Assembly (NCBI GenBank): GCA_000697475.1
Contig: JNEU01000881.1
Coordinates: 124,001 to 188,000 of the forward strand
Direction of reading: 5' to 3'
Origin: Lichtheimia corymbifera B2541
Lineage: Eukaryota; Mucoromycota; Mucoromycetes; Mucorales; Lichtheimiaceae
Length of the DNA stretch: 64,000 nt
Below are positions 11,500-22,394 of this stretch, in pieces (position 1 is the first letter of the stretch; each line of letters opens with the position of its first letter). Position numbers and translations under genes: made by a program. The notes below the pieces were generated by a model, which saw nothing but the letters and a program-made list of their open reading frames with translations, was not told where the DNA came from and did no database searches.

Positions 11500-14009
11500 C
11501 TACTCTTCCTTTTTTAAACTTTCACTGCTTGTGCTCGTGCTCGTCAACTTGGAAAGGTTGCTGCCTGGGACGCGACGACGTCGTCGTACGGTACCACTGG
11601 ATTCTGCTTCACTTGCGGAACCACCACTAATAAGGCCACTATTCTTGTCCAAAAAGTGGAGCACATCTTCTTGTTCCATTTCCTCTTCTTGTCGTGTCAA
11701 ATTGAAAATATTGCGATCGTCCAACCAATCCAGTGCTTTGTTGTTGAAGAATTGACTTGCGATTTGTGAAAACGTTTTACCACCTTCACCAAGCTCAGAT
11801 ACTGATTCCCGGTTACCGGATGGATCCGCTCGGAATACGTTGTTCTCGTCAAAATCACTGAACACTTTGGGACCATAATCGTTGATGACTTGAGTGATCT
11901 CTTGAGAAAGTCGCTCCCGGTTCTCTCGTAGGTTTTGTGTACTGTCTGGATCAATCAACGCCATATAGAGAGGTCGTAAAGATCTAAATAGGTTGGTCAG
12001 CCATCGTCCTCTATGAATACAAAAGACATAGGCACTACTCACTTGTAGACATCCATGCCATTTTCACCAAATCGCATACTGGCATAACTGACAAAAGGAA
12101 GCAAATTCCACGTGGCAAGTGATACCAATATCCTCCATGTCCATGTCCAATCCTGTTTCATCGTGTACGCAAACATAGCAAGCGTATAGAGACCATAAAG
12201 CGTTGGGATCAATACAAGGCCCACCAAAAACTTCCATGTAGCCAACACATCTCGGCCCTTGACCTTGACTGTTGAAGCAGCCAGCGCCTCTGTAGAAAAT
12301 ATATAAGCGTTTCATCCCTGTGTCAATATATAAGATTCCACTTTACCCTTTGCCTTCTTCATGCTGATGACCTTTGCCACCACAAGAATGGGGATATTGA
12401 GGATTCCACTATCACATGATGTTAATATCCTTGCCTTGTTGTCATCCCCAAAAATAACTTACCCTGGGAAGGCCAATAGACCCCAAACAAAGAGGATCAT
12501 GACTCGATAGAGTAACAAAAAGAACGTGCGCCATCCACGCAAATTGATATCAGGCACTTGATGATCTTGCAGTCCATGGTATTTGAGAAGTTGGTTGTAT
12601 GCTAGCACATTGCGCTGAAGCTCAATGATCTTGGGATCATCCTTGTATAAATTGTATCCAATGACAAAACGTCGATTCAGGTCCACAATTTGTGCAATAT
12701 GCAATCGACGGTTGGCGGGTTTGTATAATCGACGTGCAGCTTGGATAACCTAGCAACAACCTAGGTGAGTGATACGTTATTTCCATCACCACCAAAACTT
12801 ACCATCAAGGTTTGGTCGTTGGGTACATTCACAGTGACACTCTTCAAGCTGTAATAAATGGTATCCAAGAGATTACCGCAGGCTTCACGCTTCTCTGCAC
12901 CGCCTTTTTTGAACTTGTCGACGAGTTCGGGTGAAATAGTGATAGGATTGCCGAATTCAATGACTGCTCGTGACCGGAATCGATGTGCATGAAAGTAATT
13001 CAAACCTATGAAAAGCTATATGAGTATCACCATTATGTCTGTGCGAGATGAAGATGATATTTTCTGTACCACATGGAACAATCTTGACTTCCAAACCAGG
13101 ATACTTTGCCATTGCACCAAGAGCCATAATGGTAACACCAGCTACAACGATAAAGTTTTCTATTAACCCCAACGCCTGTCATCTTGTGGAACCTAGTCCT
13201 ACTACTACTTACCTTTGAGTGGTAACATTTCTGCACGGTCATGGCTACCGCCTTCTGGAAATATAGTGATGCATTCTCCATTGTTGAGTTCGTCATACAC
13301 CTTCTCGTACACAGCATCTTGATCCACATGGGGTAAGCATTTATACGCTGATCCTTCGGCGGTCGTCAACACTGAAAGTGCTTTGTCGTTATTCTTCACT
13401 GCTTCCTTGAGCTCCAATTCAGTATCCGAGATGACTTTGGACACCACTAGTTTGCCTGCATTCCTTGGAAGGACAATCGAGTCGTCTGGGCGTAGTTGAC
13501 TGAGGAATTTTGAGTCGACACCAGTGATGCGTAGCGGATCAGATTTCGGATTCAGTAGCATGACTCGACCATGTCCTTTACTGGCAATATCTTGTGGCCG
13601 TACAACAGGGACTATATGATCATCATCACTCTAGATTAACTACTGTTTCCATGGATACCTCCTTTTACTTACTTGCATGGATCATCCTTGCTAGGAAACC
13701 AATGGCCTTTTGTTTCATGGATTTGGCAGCAATAAGAAATGATACGCGTCGATGGCATTCTCGCATAACAATCAGCGGGTCGACAAACTACATATATATA
13801 AAAAAGTGAGTGGCAAAGAAGACGAATGAAAGACTTTATGTTACCTGGTTGGCATGGGGAGCTGCGACGAAAATGACCGGTCCACTTTTAGGAATCTTGT
13901 GTGCACCACGCGGTCGAATCTCTCGAAAGAAGACTTCCAACATAATGTTGAATATCCATAAAGCCGTGTCGTAGCCAATGTCCAGCCATTTCTGGTTGGG
14001 GCTGTTCAT
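11500..14009 (-). CDS. Glycerol-3-phosphate acyltransferase (Sct1/Gpt2 type)
   Basis: Nine exons: 14009-13845, 13787-13673, 13611-13213, 13141-13070, 13005-12803, 12749-12463, 12408-12347, 12289-12043, 11983-11500; 677 aa, all junctions in phase. The acyltransferase signatures are PHANQFVDP spanning the first intron (residues 51-59), the FPEG block in ITIFPEGGSHDR (near residue 211), and LKIVPCGLNYFHAHRFRSR. Two or more hydrophobic helices follow (WRTFFLLLYRVMILFVW, FLVGLVLIPTLYGLYTLAM). The tail is Ser-rich and acidic, with an RRRRR cluster, as in yeast Sct1/Gpt2, which are controlled by phosphorylation. The enzyme makes lysophosphatidic acid from glycerol-3-phosphate and acyl-CoA in the ER, the first step of phospholipid and triacylglycerol synthesis. 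Mucoralean fungi are oil-rich, so it is probably a central lipid gene. Confidence 0.92.
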
Positions 14010-14286
14010 GTTGAAGAAAGAAGGTGCTGGAAAGAAAATAGGAAAAAGGTAAAGCTGTATGTGTGGGCGTGTGTGTGTCGTGGTTGGACAAACAATGACC
14101 TTATGCGGAGGTTAAACGATTAGCCAACAACGACCACCTCACATGACCAGTTGCGCAAATGCAGGTCCAGGTGATACCAGCAAATGATGTAGATTTTGAT
14201 GTGAGATGACGACGATTTTCCCACCCATTTTATATAGTTATTCAATGTTTTATTGTATTGTCATTGTAATAAAATAAAACAACTTT

Positions 14287-15882
14287 TTATGCTTTTAACT
14301 CCTCCAAAGTCGCCATCCTTGTATCATCATTGCTTGGGTCTTCTAATATGGGTACTGTGACCGATGCAGAATCACGAGAGCCATCACTTTGATTTGAGGG
14401 TGCCTCATGCCATCCCCAGACTTTGGTGTATTCATTTTCTTTTCCCTCAATAATCTCGGCAACCTTGATACCAATATTAGGCAGGAACCTACGACATAAG
14501 ACAACAGCTCAATTAGAAGCTGACGTAAAATTGCATCTCGTCGATTCTTCCATACTTCATCAAGTGGCCACTATCACCAGATGCAATGACCAAATTCTCG
14601 ATCTTTGGATGAGGGGCTATAAGGAAATGACCATCTGCAGTATCCGAATACCTAGAACATGATGAAGAGTGTTACCAAATAAGGTTCAAAGAAGTAATAT
14701 GTATGTTCATACCAGCATACGCGAGCATAACTAACATCCATGGATGAGGTTTCCGGGAAGAAATTAGCGAGGAATTCACGGAAATCACGCAATGCCTTGA
14801 TAGGAATGGTATCGGTAGGATTGGATGTTTGTGTTCGAGGAGTAGAGACCTTGTCATCAGTGCGTGGGTTGAGGTAGCCTGCTGCATGGCGAGCGATCTT
14901 GATTTTACCATCAGGGTTAATTGGGAAGCCATAGTAGCCTGTATTGCTGACGTCTGCTGACCACACAGGTTGGCCTGGAGTATGGAAGATGGATGAAGTT
15001 GGAGGCTTGAATTGAATCACCACTTGACCGGTTGCCCTGAGCTTATCCTGTAACCCAATTAACCCTGCAGTCCATGGGCCAGTTGCCATGACCACGCGAT
15101 CACCCTGGTGCACAGCGCCATCCTTGGTTACAATGCCAATAGCTGCACCATTTTCATCTGTGTGTAAACGCTCAAAACATCCCTTGTCCTTTCCCAAAGT
15201 AAAGTGGACGCCATTGCGTAGACATTTGTTGTACACGTGCTTGATAGCTTCACTTGAATGACACCAACCTATCCATATGGATAAGTATAACAAAAGAGCA
15301 ATCATACAATGAACAACAACGTACCGCCTTCTTTGTTATAGCATGCAATATTGTATCCATTGCTAACGGCATCCTTGAAGTGAGGGAACTTTGCCAAGAT
15401 ACTCTCAGGGGTAGTGAGCTCTTCTATCGCATAACCATGTCCAACCTCTCGAATACGTTGCATGCTTTGTTGTTCGTACTTTGAAAGTTGTCCGTTCCGG
15501 CATAGCATAAGCACACCCGTATTGTGGAACACTGGCGAATCACCCTGTTCAGCACGTTCGCGATTCCATTCATGCCACATTGGCAAGGCTTCCAGCATCA
15601 GGTTCAAGTAAAGAGTGTCATTGCCGTATTCCATTCGCACGCTCTTGTTAATGTCTACCCATAGAAATGAGTATTACCATTGCTTGTCAAACGAAAAGGT
15701 TACTACGTACCTGTGGAAGCAGCATCAGGCACTGGTATTTGGTCCCTATCAAAGACGTGGATGTTGTATGCTTCTTCCTTCCTCTCGGAGAGAGCAAATG
15801 CAGTCGAAAGTCCAAGTGCACCTGCACCAACAATGATGATCTTTGAGCCAGGAGCTGGTGGTGTATAGCTGGATGATGACAT
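14287..15882 (-). CDS. FAD-dependent amine/amino-acid oxidase (sarcosine/fructosyl-amine oxidase type)
   Basis: Five exons: 15882-15711, 15654-15325, 15268-14713, 14651-14556, 14488-14287; 451 aa. The N terminus has the FAD-binding Rossmann motif GAGALG at residues 19-24 (IIIVGAGALGLSTAFAL). Other DAO/MSOX family stretches are VRMEYGN, RVVMATGPWTAGLIG and DGHFLIAPHP. The block RVCWYSDTADGHF, split by intron 3, contains Cys352 at the site that carries covalent 8-alpha-S-cysteinyl FAD in sarcosine and fructosyl-amino-acid oxidases. The likely reaction is oxidation of a secondary amine (sarcosine, pipecolate or a glycated amino acid) with release of hydrogen peroxide; the exact substrate is unknown. 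The C terminus (ELKA) is not a clear PTS1, so a peroxisomal site is uncertain. An upstream in-frame ATG at 15906 is possible. Confidence 0.87.
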
Positions 15883-16180
15883 GTTGTTGTGGGAAGAGAA
15901 AAACAATTGATGGCTTTCGTTTGATACTTAGGTAATCAGAGGTGATACAAAGATTTGAGTAACCAGATCATCGGTAGAATGGCTGCCCCCACCCGCCCAA
16001 CTCCAAGTCGCATGAATTTTACTACATCCTTATCCAGTAGCCCCCCTTAATATGAGAACAAAGAATGACATAGTCTATTAATAAAATCCACATTGTTTTA
16101 TTCCTTGGAAACAATGAGCGAGTAAAGAGGGTAGATAACCAGAACAATAGATAGACAATGATTGCGACAAAAGAAACCCA
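15883..16180. other. Intergenic between two minus-strand genes
   Basis: Promoter side of the oxidase gene and 3' flank of the low-complexity gene. I see nothing else. Confidence 0.4.
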
Positions 16181-18037
16181 CTAAACTGAGCTCCGTTGTG
16201 CTGAAGAAATGATGGAATCAGCCCTGCTGCTTCCACTGCCAGTTGTTGGACGACGACAGCAATGATGATGACGTCGATGTTGTGAACAATGGTTATTACT
16301 TGGAGGAGACGATGAGCGACGATGGTTCCTGCAATGATGATGGTGATGATGTTGATGGCGGTGGTGGCGTTGATGGGAACAAGAGGAATCCTGATTGCAT
16401 GATGATATCTCTGCATAACGACAACACGATGATTGGGGAGAAGAAGTCTGCTGCTGTCGTTGTTGTTGAAGCTCCTGTTGCAATTGTTCACCGTATTGCT
16501 GTGGCAGCAAAAGATAGTATTGCTTTGTCCCAGTCTCCGATTCAGATACAAGCACCACTGGCATCGTTTCGCCAAGCGGAACTACTTGCCTTACACCTCC
16601 ACCGCTACCACCATTGTCATTTTTCAAATTGTCCTCATGTGATTGTAGACTACTAGGCGGTATAATCTTGCTGTCTTCTTCCATGTTGGGAGGAGGAGGT
16701 GTCATTGATTCGTCACTTTTACGATAGTCTTCGTCTGTTTGGACATCCCTGTCCACAAGAAAGGGTGTTGTTGTGTCACCTTGATCTGCAGGAGTATCTT
16801 CTTGAATGGGTTGTTTCAAAGAAGCATCTTGGTTTTGGTCATCACCATCATCCTCGTTATGATGTCTCTTTGAAAGTGGTGGACTTGATGATGGCTGCTT
16901 CAACAATAATAATGGTCGATGGTCTTGTTGAGCAGCAATAATAGGTTTTTGTTGAGGTATGCTTGTCACAGGTGGTTGTGGTGGTGGTGAAGACATGGGT
17001 GAAATGGGTGATAATGGTGGAGACATGGGTGGAATAGCTCGCACAGGTAGACTTTGATTATTTAAAGGACGCAACTGTAATGATGGATGGGGCTGTTGAT
17101 GATGATCCAATGGGTGATAAAAACCACTAAATGTGGATGCTGAACGCACGATACCAGGATGTACATGTTGATGCTGCATAGACTCGTGGGCAAGTGGGAG
17201 CATCATTGGGTTTGGTGGATACATGACAGGCATTGAGGGAGATGCAGTGCGATAAAAACCAGCACCAGAAGCTGGCTTATGATGCTGCTCAGTTGCTGCT
17301 GTAGGAGAAGATGGCATCCATGATTTTCGACATTCTTGTCGATGTCGCTCTCTCATACGTGCCAGTAATGTCTCTGGTGTGATTTTATGCTTGGTGGCAG
17401 TATGATCAAAAGCCTTAAGTGAGCCAACACTATCGGATGTGATGGCAGTGCTAGATGATGATGCGTCACTATCCGATGCATCAGAATCAGGTACAGAGGA
17501 ACGATGCTGTAACATCCGCCTTCTTGTTGGTCGTGGTGTCTGTTTTGTAGGGGATATGGTGGTAGTACTAGTAATGGTGGCGGCAGGGGGAAGAGAAACT
17601 GCTGCTGCTGAGCTATGGACTTCAACTCCTCCCTTGGATGTCGAGGAAGATTCAGCGATGCTACTGGCTTCTTCAACCGATTCACGCATAATTTGTTGCT
17701 CCTCAGGGGCTTTTGCTGTATACACACGATTATCAGTGAACACGTCGTAAACTTGATGTAATGATAAATACTCACATGGTGACATAGTCGATGATGATGA
17801 TGGATTGAGCTCTGAAAAGATATCCTCGTAAAGCGACTTGCCAATGGTGCCATCATGTGGGTCTTGTTGATTCTCGGTGGGAATGCTCATGAAATTATCA
17901 GCAATTGGGGAAGAGAGTAGTGGCGGGTCATCCTTGTTGAGCTTGATGTGGGGGGGGGCAGGACTACTGAATGATGGAGACAAGGTTGCTGTTGTGTCTT
18001 TTTTGGCCTTTTTACTTCCAAGACGTAGAAATCCCAT
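16181..18037 (-). CDS. Uncharacterised low-complexity Ser/Pro/His-rich protein
   Basis: An open frame runs from 18037 to 16181 (618 aa unspliced). A canonical 60-nt intron (17775-17716, GTGAGT...ACAG) lies inside it and preserves the frame, giving 598 aa if spliced. I do not recognise the family. The N terminus is basic (MGFLRLGSKKAKK), with Gly at position 2. The body is disordered, rich in Ser, Pro, Gln and His, with many possible phosphorylation sites. One more ordered helix may be TPETLLARMRERHRQECRKSW. Another compact block is VVLVSESETGTKQYYLLLP. The last 90 residues alternate Cys, His, Arg and Ser, an unusual composition (see findings). The ORF is long and has several ordered segments, so it is probably a real regulatory or scaffold protein. 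Confidence 0.7.
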   Translation of the reverse strand: MGFLRLGSKKAKKDTTATLSPSFSSPAPPHIKLNKDDPPLLSSPIADNFMSIPTENQQDPHDGTIGKSLYEDIFSELNPSSSSTMSPCEYLSLHQVYDVFTDNRVYTAKAPEEQQIMRESVEEASSIAESSSTSKGGVEVHSSAAAVSLPPAATITSTTTISPTKQTPRPTRRRMLQHRSSVPDSDASDSDASSSSTAITSDSVGSLKAFDHTATKHKITPETLLARMRERHRQECRKSWMPSSPTAATEQHHKPASGAGFYRTASPSMPVMYPPNPMMLPLAHESMQHQHVHPGIVRSASTFSGFYHPLDHHQQPHPSLQLRPLNNQSLPVRAIPPMSPPLSPISPMSSPPPQPPVTSIPQQKPIIAAQQDHRPLLLLKQPSSSPPLSKRHHNEDDGDDQNQDASLKQPIQEDTPADQGDTTTPFLVDRDVQTDEDYRKSDESMTPPPPNMEEDSKIIPPSSLQSHEDNLKNDNGGSGGGVRQVVPLGETMPVVLVSESETGTKQYYLLLPQQYGEQLQQELQQQRQQQTSSPQSSCCRYAEISSCNQDSSCSHQRHHRHQHHHHHHCRNHRRSSSPPSNNHCSQHRRHHHCCRRPTTGSGSSRADSIISSAQRSSV

Positions 18038-19290
18038 CGTTCGATAAGTTAGAAAAAGAACAAGCAGTGAAAAGTAAAAATGAGGATTTCCAGAAAGAAA
18101 GAAAGAACGCAATGTATACAAAACTTGATTATTGTTATTAAATGGCTGCAGCAAGAAAACTCAAATATGTACACTTTTAGGACCGTTTTCGTCTCAGGCA
18201 ATCTGTCGTCAGGAAAAAAGTGCTCCTATTGTTTTCCAGCGGCCATCCCATGCCCTTTTGCGATTATATTCATGGTTTAACCATGCATGCTGCATTGCAC
18301 GACAAAGGATGAGACTAATTTTGGTGTCGACTACATGATCTTGCTTTTTTGATGTGCAGAGCCTAATATGCTGGCATGACAGCATATCCCAGTGCTTCCA
18401 CAACCCCCCTCATCCACCAGTTTATGTATGTAAGATGGACACCCTCCTCCTTCTAGTTGTCGTGATCAGGATGTTAAGAACATAGCTGGTTATGACCAAC
18501 AACAATGGTATTGGGGAGCCTCCTCTCACAAAGAGAGAGAGAGAACATTATCCCCCTGTTGGCAATTTAGGCTGCAATAGGCAAAAGCAGCAACCCTTTT
18601 TTCTCGTCATTTGATTTCGACGCGTATTATCGAATCGTTCTCCGCGTTAGCCCTTGCATGTTACCCTGCTGTGCTGTTCTTGTGGTATCTCGGAACTACA
18701 TCACCGCTATCCTCCTTCTATATCTCTCTCCTTGCAGGATGCGTTGGCTCCCTATTACAAATAATGGGGCTGTATATATGTGCCTTTTTATACTAACTGT
18801 GAAAGACACAGTCATTACACCTGAATGATGCAGCAGTAGATTGAAATCGATCACCAAATAGCGTTTCCTAACTGTTATGAAGATCTGCCTCATTTCATGC
18901 ACGTGATAAATGATATACTACATGGATCGGCATATTTATGCTCTTCCACCACTGCATGTATGTACGTACACACACACACACAAGGCATAGCATTAAGCAA
19001 GGCAAACTGCATACGGCAGGTTCCCATGTGCATGATATGCAAAAGTCAAATTGAGTTTATGGTGACGACAACTACGCTTGTACCATGTCGTTTCCATGGA
19101 AACATCGTTACTCTACATACGCATTTAACTATCTCGCTGGTTATAGTAACACAACGCCCGATCTCCCATGCACTTTCCATTAATGCAATTTAGGCCGCTC
19201 AAGGCGTTTTCAATAGCATTGGTTTATTGTGCAGGGATAATTTAAACCATGAGCTTCTTAGCCACGCTATACTATTCTTAATCTATGCTC

Positions 19291-19321
<31 letters not shown>

Positions 19322-19590
19322 ATGGATCATGGGAAGGGGCACTACTCCTGCTTGACAATGTTGGATATTCCTGCAGCCAAAGACGTCTTCCATCAGCAGC
19401 CACTGCTAGGTATACGATATACAGAATGATATGGGTGATGATAATGGGTGTGTTGATATCATTCGATAATAATGAGTGATGTTCTGGACAGCAGTAGGTA
19501 AAGCGTATCAAAGCGGGATTTCATGTGCTTCCAAAATCCTCCATATCTCTTTCCTTCTCATCTGCATGCTCATTTCTTTACTATAACACA
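18038..19590. other. Intergenic, about 1.55 kb
   Basis: Divergent promoter region between the low-complexity gene (minus) and the STK16-like kinase (plus). It has a GAT/GGT-rich microsatellite near 19288-19325 and a CA-rich run near 18969. A hydrophobic 61-codon plus frame at 18611-18796 is not supported as a gene. Confidence 0.5.
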
Positions 19591-21371
19591 ATGTCCACAA
19601 TGTCGACGCTGCGAGACACACTATACGGCATAACATCGTGCTGCTTTCCCAATCCAACTCTGCAAATCAACAAGCGAGCATTCAAAGTGATTCAGCTGCT
19701 GGGTGAAGGGTAAAATGAGCTCTCTCTGCGCCCGGGCCAACGGCGACTAATATAAACTCGGAAAACGTTTGTGTATAGTGGATATGCCTTTGTCTATCTT
19801 GTCCAGGATGTTGCTACTGGCCGACATTATGCTCTCAAGAAGATCCGTTGTGCCCCTGGGGATCAAGAAGCTGTCGCTGATGCTATGCGCGAGATAGACA
19901 TGTATCGGATGTTCCAGCACGAGAATATCATCAAAGTCTTGGTAGGTAGCATTGGTGCTCTAATCCTTTTGCAAGTAGACTAACAAGGAAAGTAGACTAC
20001 AAGCATATGCATGGAAAAGGATGGGGGTAAAACGATATACATCTTCCTCCCATATTATAAGGTAAGTAGGATGGACAAAGAAAAGGCGTACGACTAAATT
20101 CTTTATTGTAGAGAGGCAATTTGCAAGACAGCATCAATGCCAACAACCTGAACAAGTCGCATTTCCCTGAGCCAGATTTACTTCGCTTCTTCCGCAACAT
20201 CTGCTACGCCGTTCGGGCATTACACCATTATCGATTACCCAAAGTACCCAAACGCAATACTGAAGATGACGACGAGCTGTTGGCTGTTGTACCCCAATTA
20301 ACACAGCAACGCATGATGCCGATATCAACATCCATTCCATCACCCATGGTCTCTGGCAGCTATTACAATGCAAATGGATATCAAGATGATGAGCGTGTGG
20401 ATGAAGAAGGCACACTGGTTCCATATGGTAGGTTGTTTTGTGTATCCTCGGAATAGCCCGATATGTCTAGAATCGTGTCTGTGAGTTCATACAAACTGAC
20501 TTGCATCATGAATACCAATAGCACACCGCGATCTCAAGCCAAGCAATATCCTCATTGCAGATGATGGCCACACCCCAATCTTGACGGACTTTGGCTCCAT
20601 TACACGAGCACGAATAACGATCAAAACACGGCGAGAAGCACTTTTGCAGCAAGTACGTGTAGCACAATGGATCGTTTGTCTCGATGACTACGCCCCCCTT
20701 TTTTTATTGAATCACACAAGCGTCGCTGACCATGAACTCTTTTTCCCAATTTGTAGGATCTGGCGGCAGAGCACTCGACGATGGCGTATCGTTCACCGGA
20801 ATTGTACGACGTTCAAACCAACACACAACTGGATGAGAAAATGGATATTTGGGTAAGAATGCGTTCATGGTTCTCCCCTGAGTGGAGGTGGTGATTCGGG
20901 ATGAGGATGCAAGGGAGAGAATGAGAATACACACACAATGATCCAAGGGAATTAGGGGTAACAGGTTGGCTTGAACAATGAATATACTAATGCGTGCGAT
21001 CTCTATAGAGTTTGGGATGTTTACTTTATGCAACTGCTTACGGTCAAAGTCCCTTTTCTGAGGCCAACATGCATGAAGTAGGGGGATCAATGTCCCTAGC
21101 TGTGCTAAATGGCCAATACAAGTTTCCACCTTCTGAAAGCGATCCCTACTCTGAAGGGTTCCGAGGACTTATTCGATCAATGCTGGTGGTCGATCGTAAG
21201 GAACGCGCGGATATACAATCGGTACGTGATGCTCCAGTGACAACAAAGGAACATGGAGAATGGATATGCAAGGGAGTTATGAAATTAACTTGGGGTCAAT
21301 GTAATTAGGTCATTGCCACGGTCGATCGCTTGTTGGAAGAATCTGCTCTATCATCATCATCATCATCATGA
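19591..21371 (+). CDS. STK16/Env7-like serine/threonine protein kinase
   Basis: Eight exons: 19591-19709, 19779-19941, 19996-20061, 20112-20427, 20522-20652, 20757-20852, 21009-21221, 21309-21371; 388 aa. It shows the Gly loop GEGGYAFVYLV (split by intron 1), catalytic Lys60 in YALKKI, LPYYKRGNLQDS, HRDLKPSN (Asp225), DFG at Asp243, MAYRSPELYDV, and WSLGCLLYATAYGQSPF. The GEGG loop and FVYLV stretch are typical of the NAK/STK16 family (yeast Env7), whose members are lipidated and sit on Golgi or vacuole membranes. Cys17 and Cys18 near the N terminus could be palmitoylated (inference). About 65 residues (157-221) are inserted just before the HRD loop. The protein ends in a Ser run encoded by a TCA repeat. 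All catalytic residues are present, so it should be active. Confidence 0.93.
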
Positions 21372-22394
21372 AATCGTGTATCATACAACATCTACATAGT
21401 AGGTTACCCGTCATCATTGGTTTATTCGCATTCATTACCCCGTCGTATAGATAGATATTTTTCATATTCATTTGGTAATCAATATTGAAGTCCAATTTGC
21501 ATACTTTCATTATATACATAATCCTTTAATAAGAATCGTATGGATGTCATGGAAATCGATAATGGATTGAATGCGTTTGATAATGGGGTGCATCGTTATA
21601 TGCAGGATCATATCATGACCTCGATATATGGTGAATGTGCGGATGAAAAGAAGCCGAGGACTTGATGATGGCATGTCAATGAGAAATGTATGACAAATAT
21701 CGGTCTTGACGTGAAGCCATATATAATGTAATGTGTCACCTGAGTCAACAATAATCAGATGCATCATACGTGAGCTGACACCATGCAAATAGTAGCACAG
21801 AGAGAAGCATTTGACCTCTGTTATTTGTTTCAGAATACTGCTTTGTGTAATGAACAAGTGCATTTCGAGTGAAATAGCGCGTTTGTGCGCCCCTTTGCTG
21901 CTTCTCGTGCGCAGTTGATTGCATTCGTACACTGCGGAGTCACCCGTAGTGAAGGTGAGAGTGAAAGAGATCTGGGTACCCCTATTAGAGTTCTAAGTTA
22001 CGAACAGCGAGCAACTGCGGTACGTAGCGGATGATGTCGGCACATTGCTTTAAATGATTTGTGATCCCCAAAATGTCTGTGGGCGTTGGGCTTTGTCTGT
22101 TGCACATAGTCGACGCATTAGGCATGATCATTTCTCTTTCCCTCCCCCCAGCAAATGGTGCTGGTGATATGTCGTGTCCCGCTGCGAGTCATGGTGTACA
22201 GCAAGATAAATGAGCGGCAAGTACCTTTGCAGGAAGGCCACCAGCCCTACGCCACCACTCATGATTCTATAAAGTTGTTAGATTCTGGGGATTTTCCCAT
22301 TCATTGATTCCCTTTGTTTGATTTTTTCATTATCTCTTTTTTTATCCTATCCGCTCTCTTTCTCTCGTTCTTTCCTTTTTCTCATTTCTTGTTC
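21372..22394. other. Intergenic, about 1.0 kb
   Basis: 3' flank of the kinase and promoter of the Sel1-repeat gene. Just before the ATG lies a T/C-rich leader (22318-22390). A 140-codon minus frame (21510-21932) lacks family features and is not called. Confidence 0.5.

Noticed and set aside
18611..18796. 61-codon hydrophobic plus frame
   Set aside because: Could be read as a small membrane protein but has no family similarity I can name; T-rich DNA gives such frames by chance.
21510..21932. 140-codon open frame on the minus strand
   Set aside because: No family features, biased composition (Ile/His/Ser), no splice logic, lies in an intergenic stretch.
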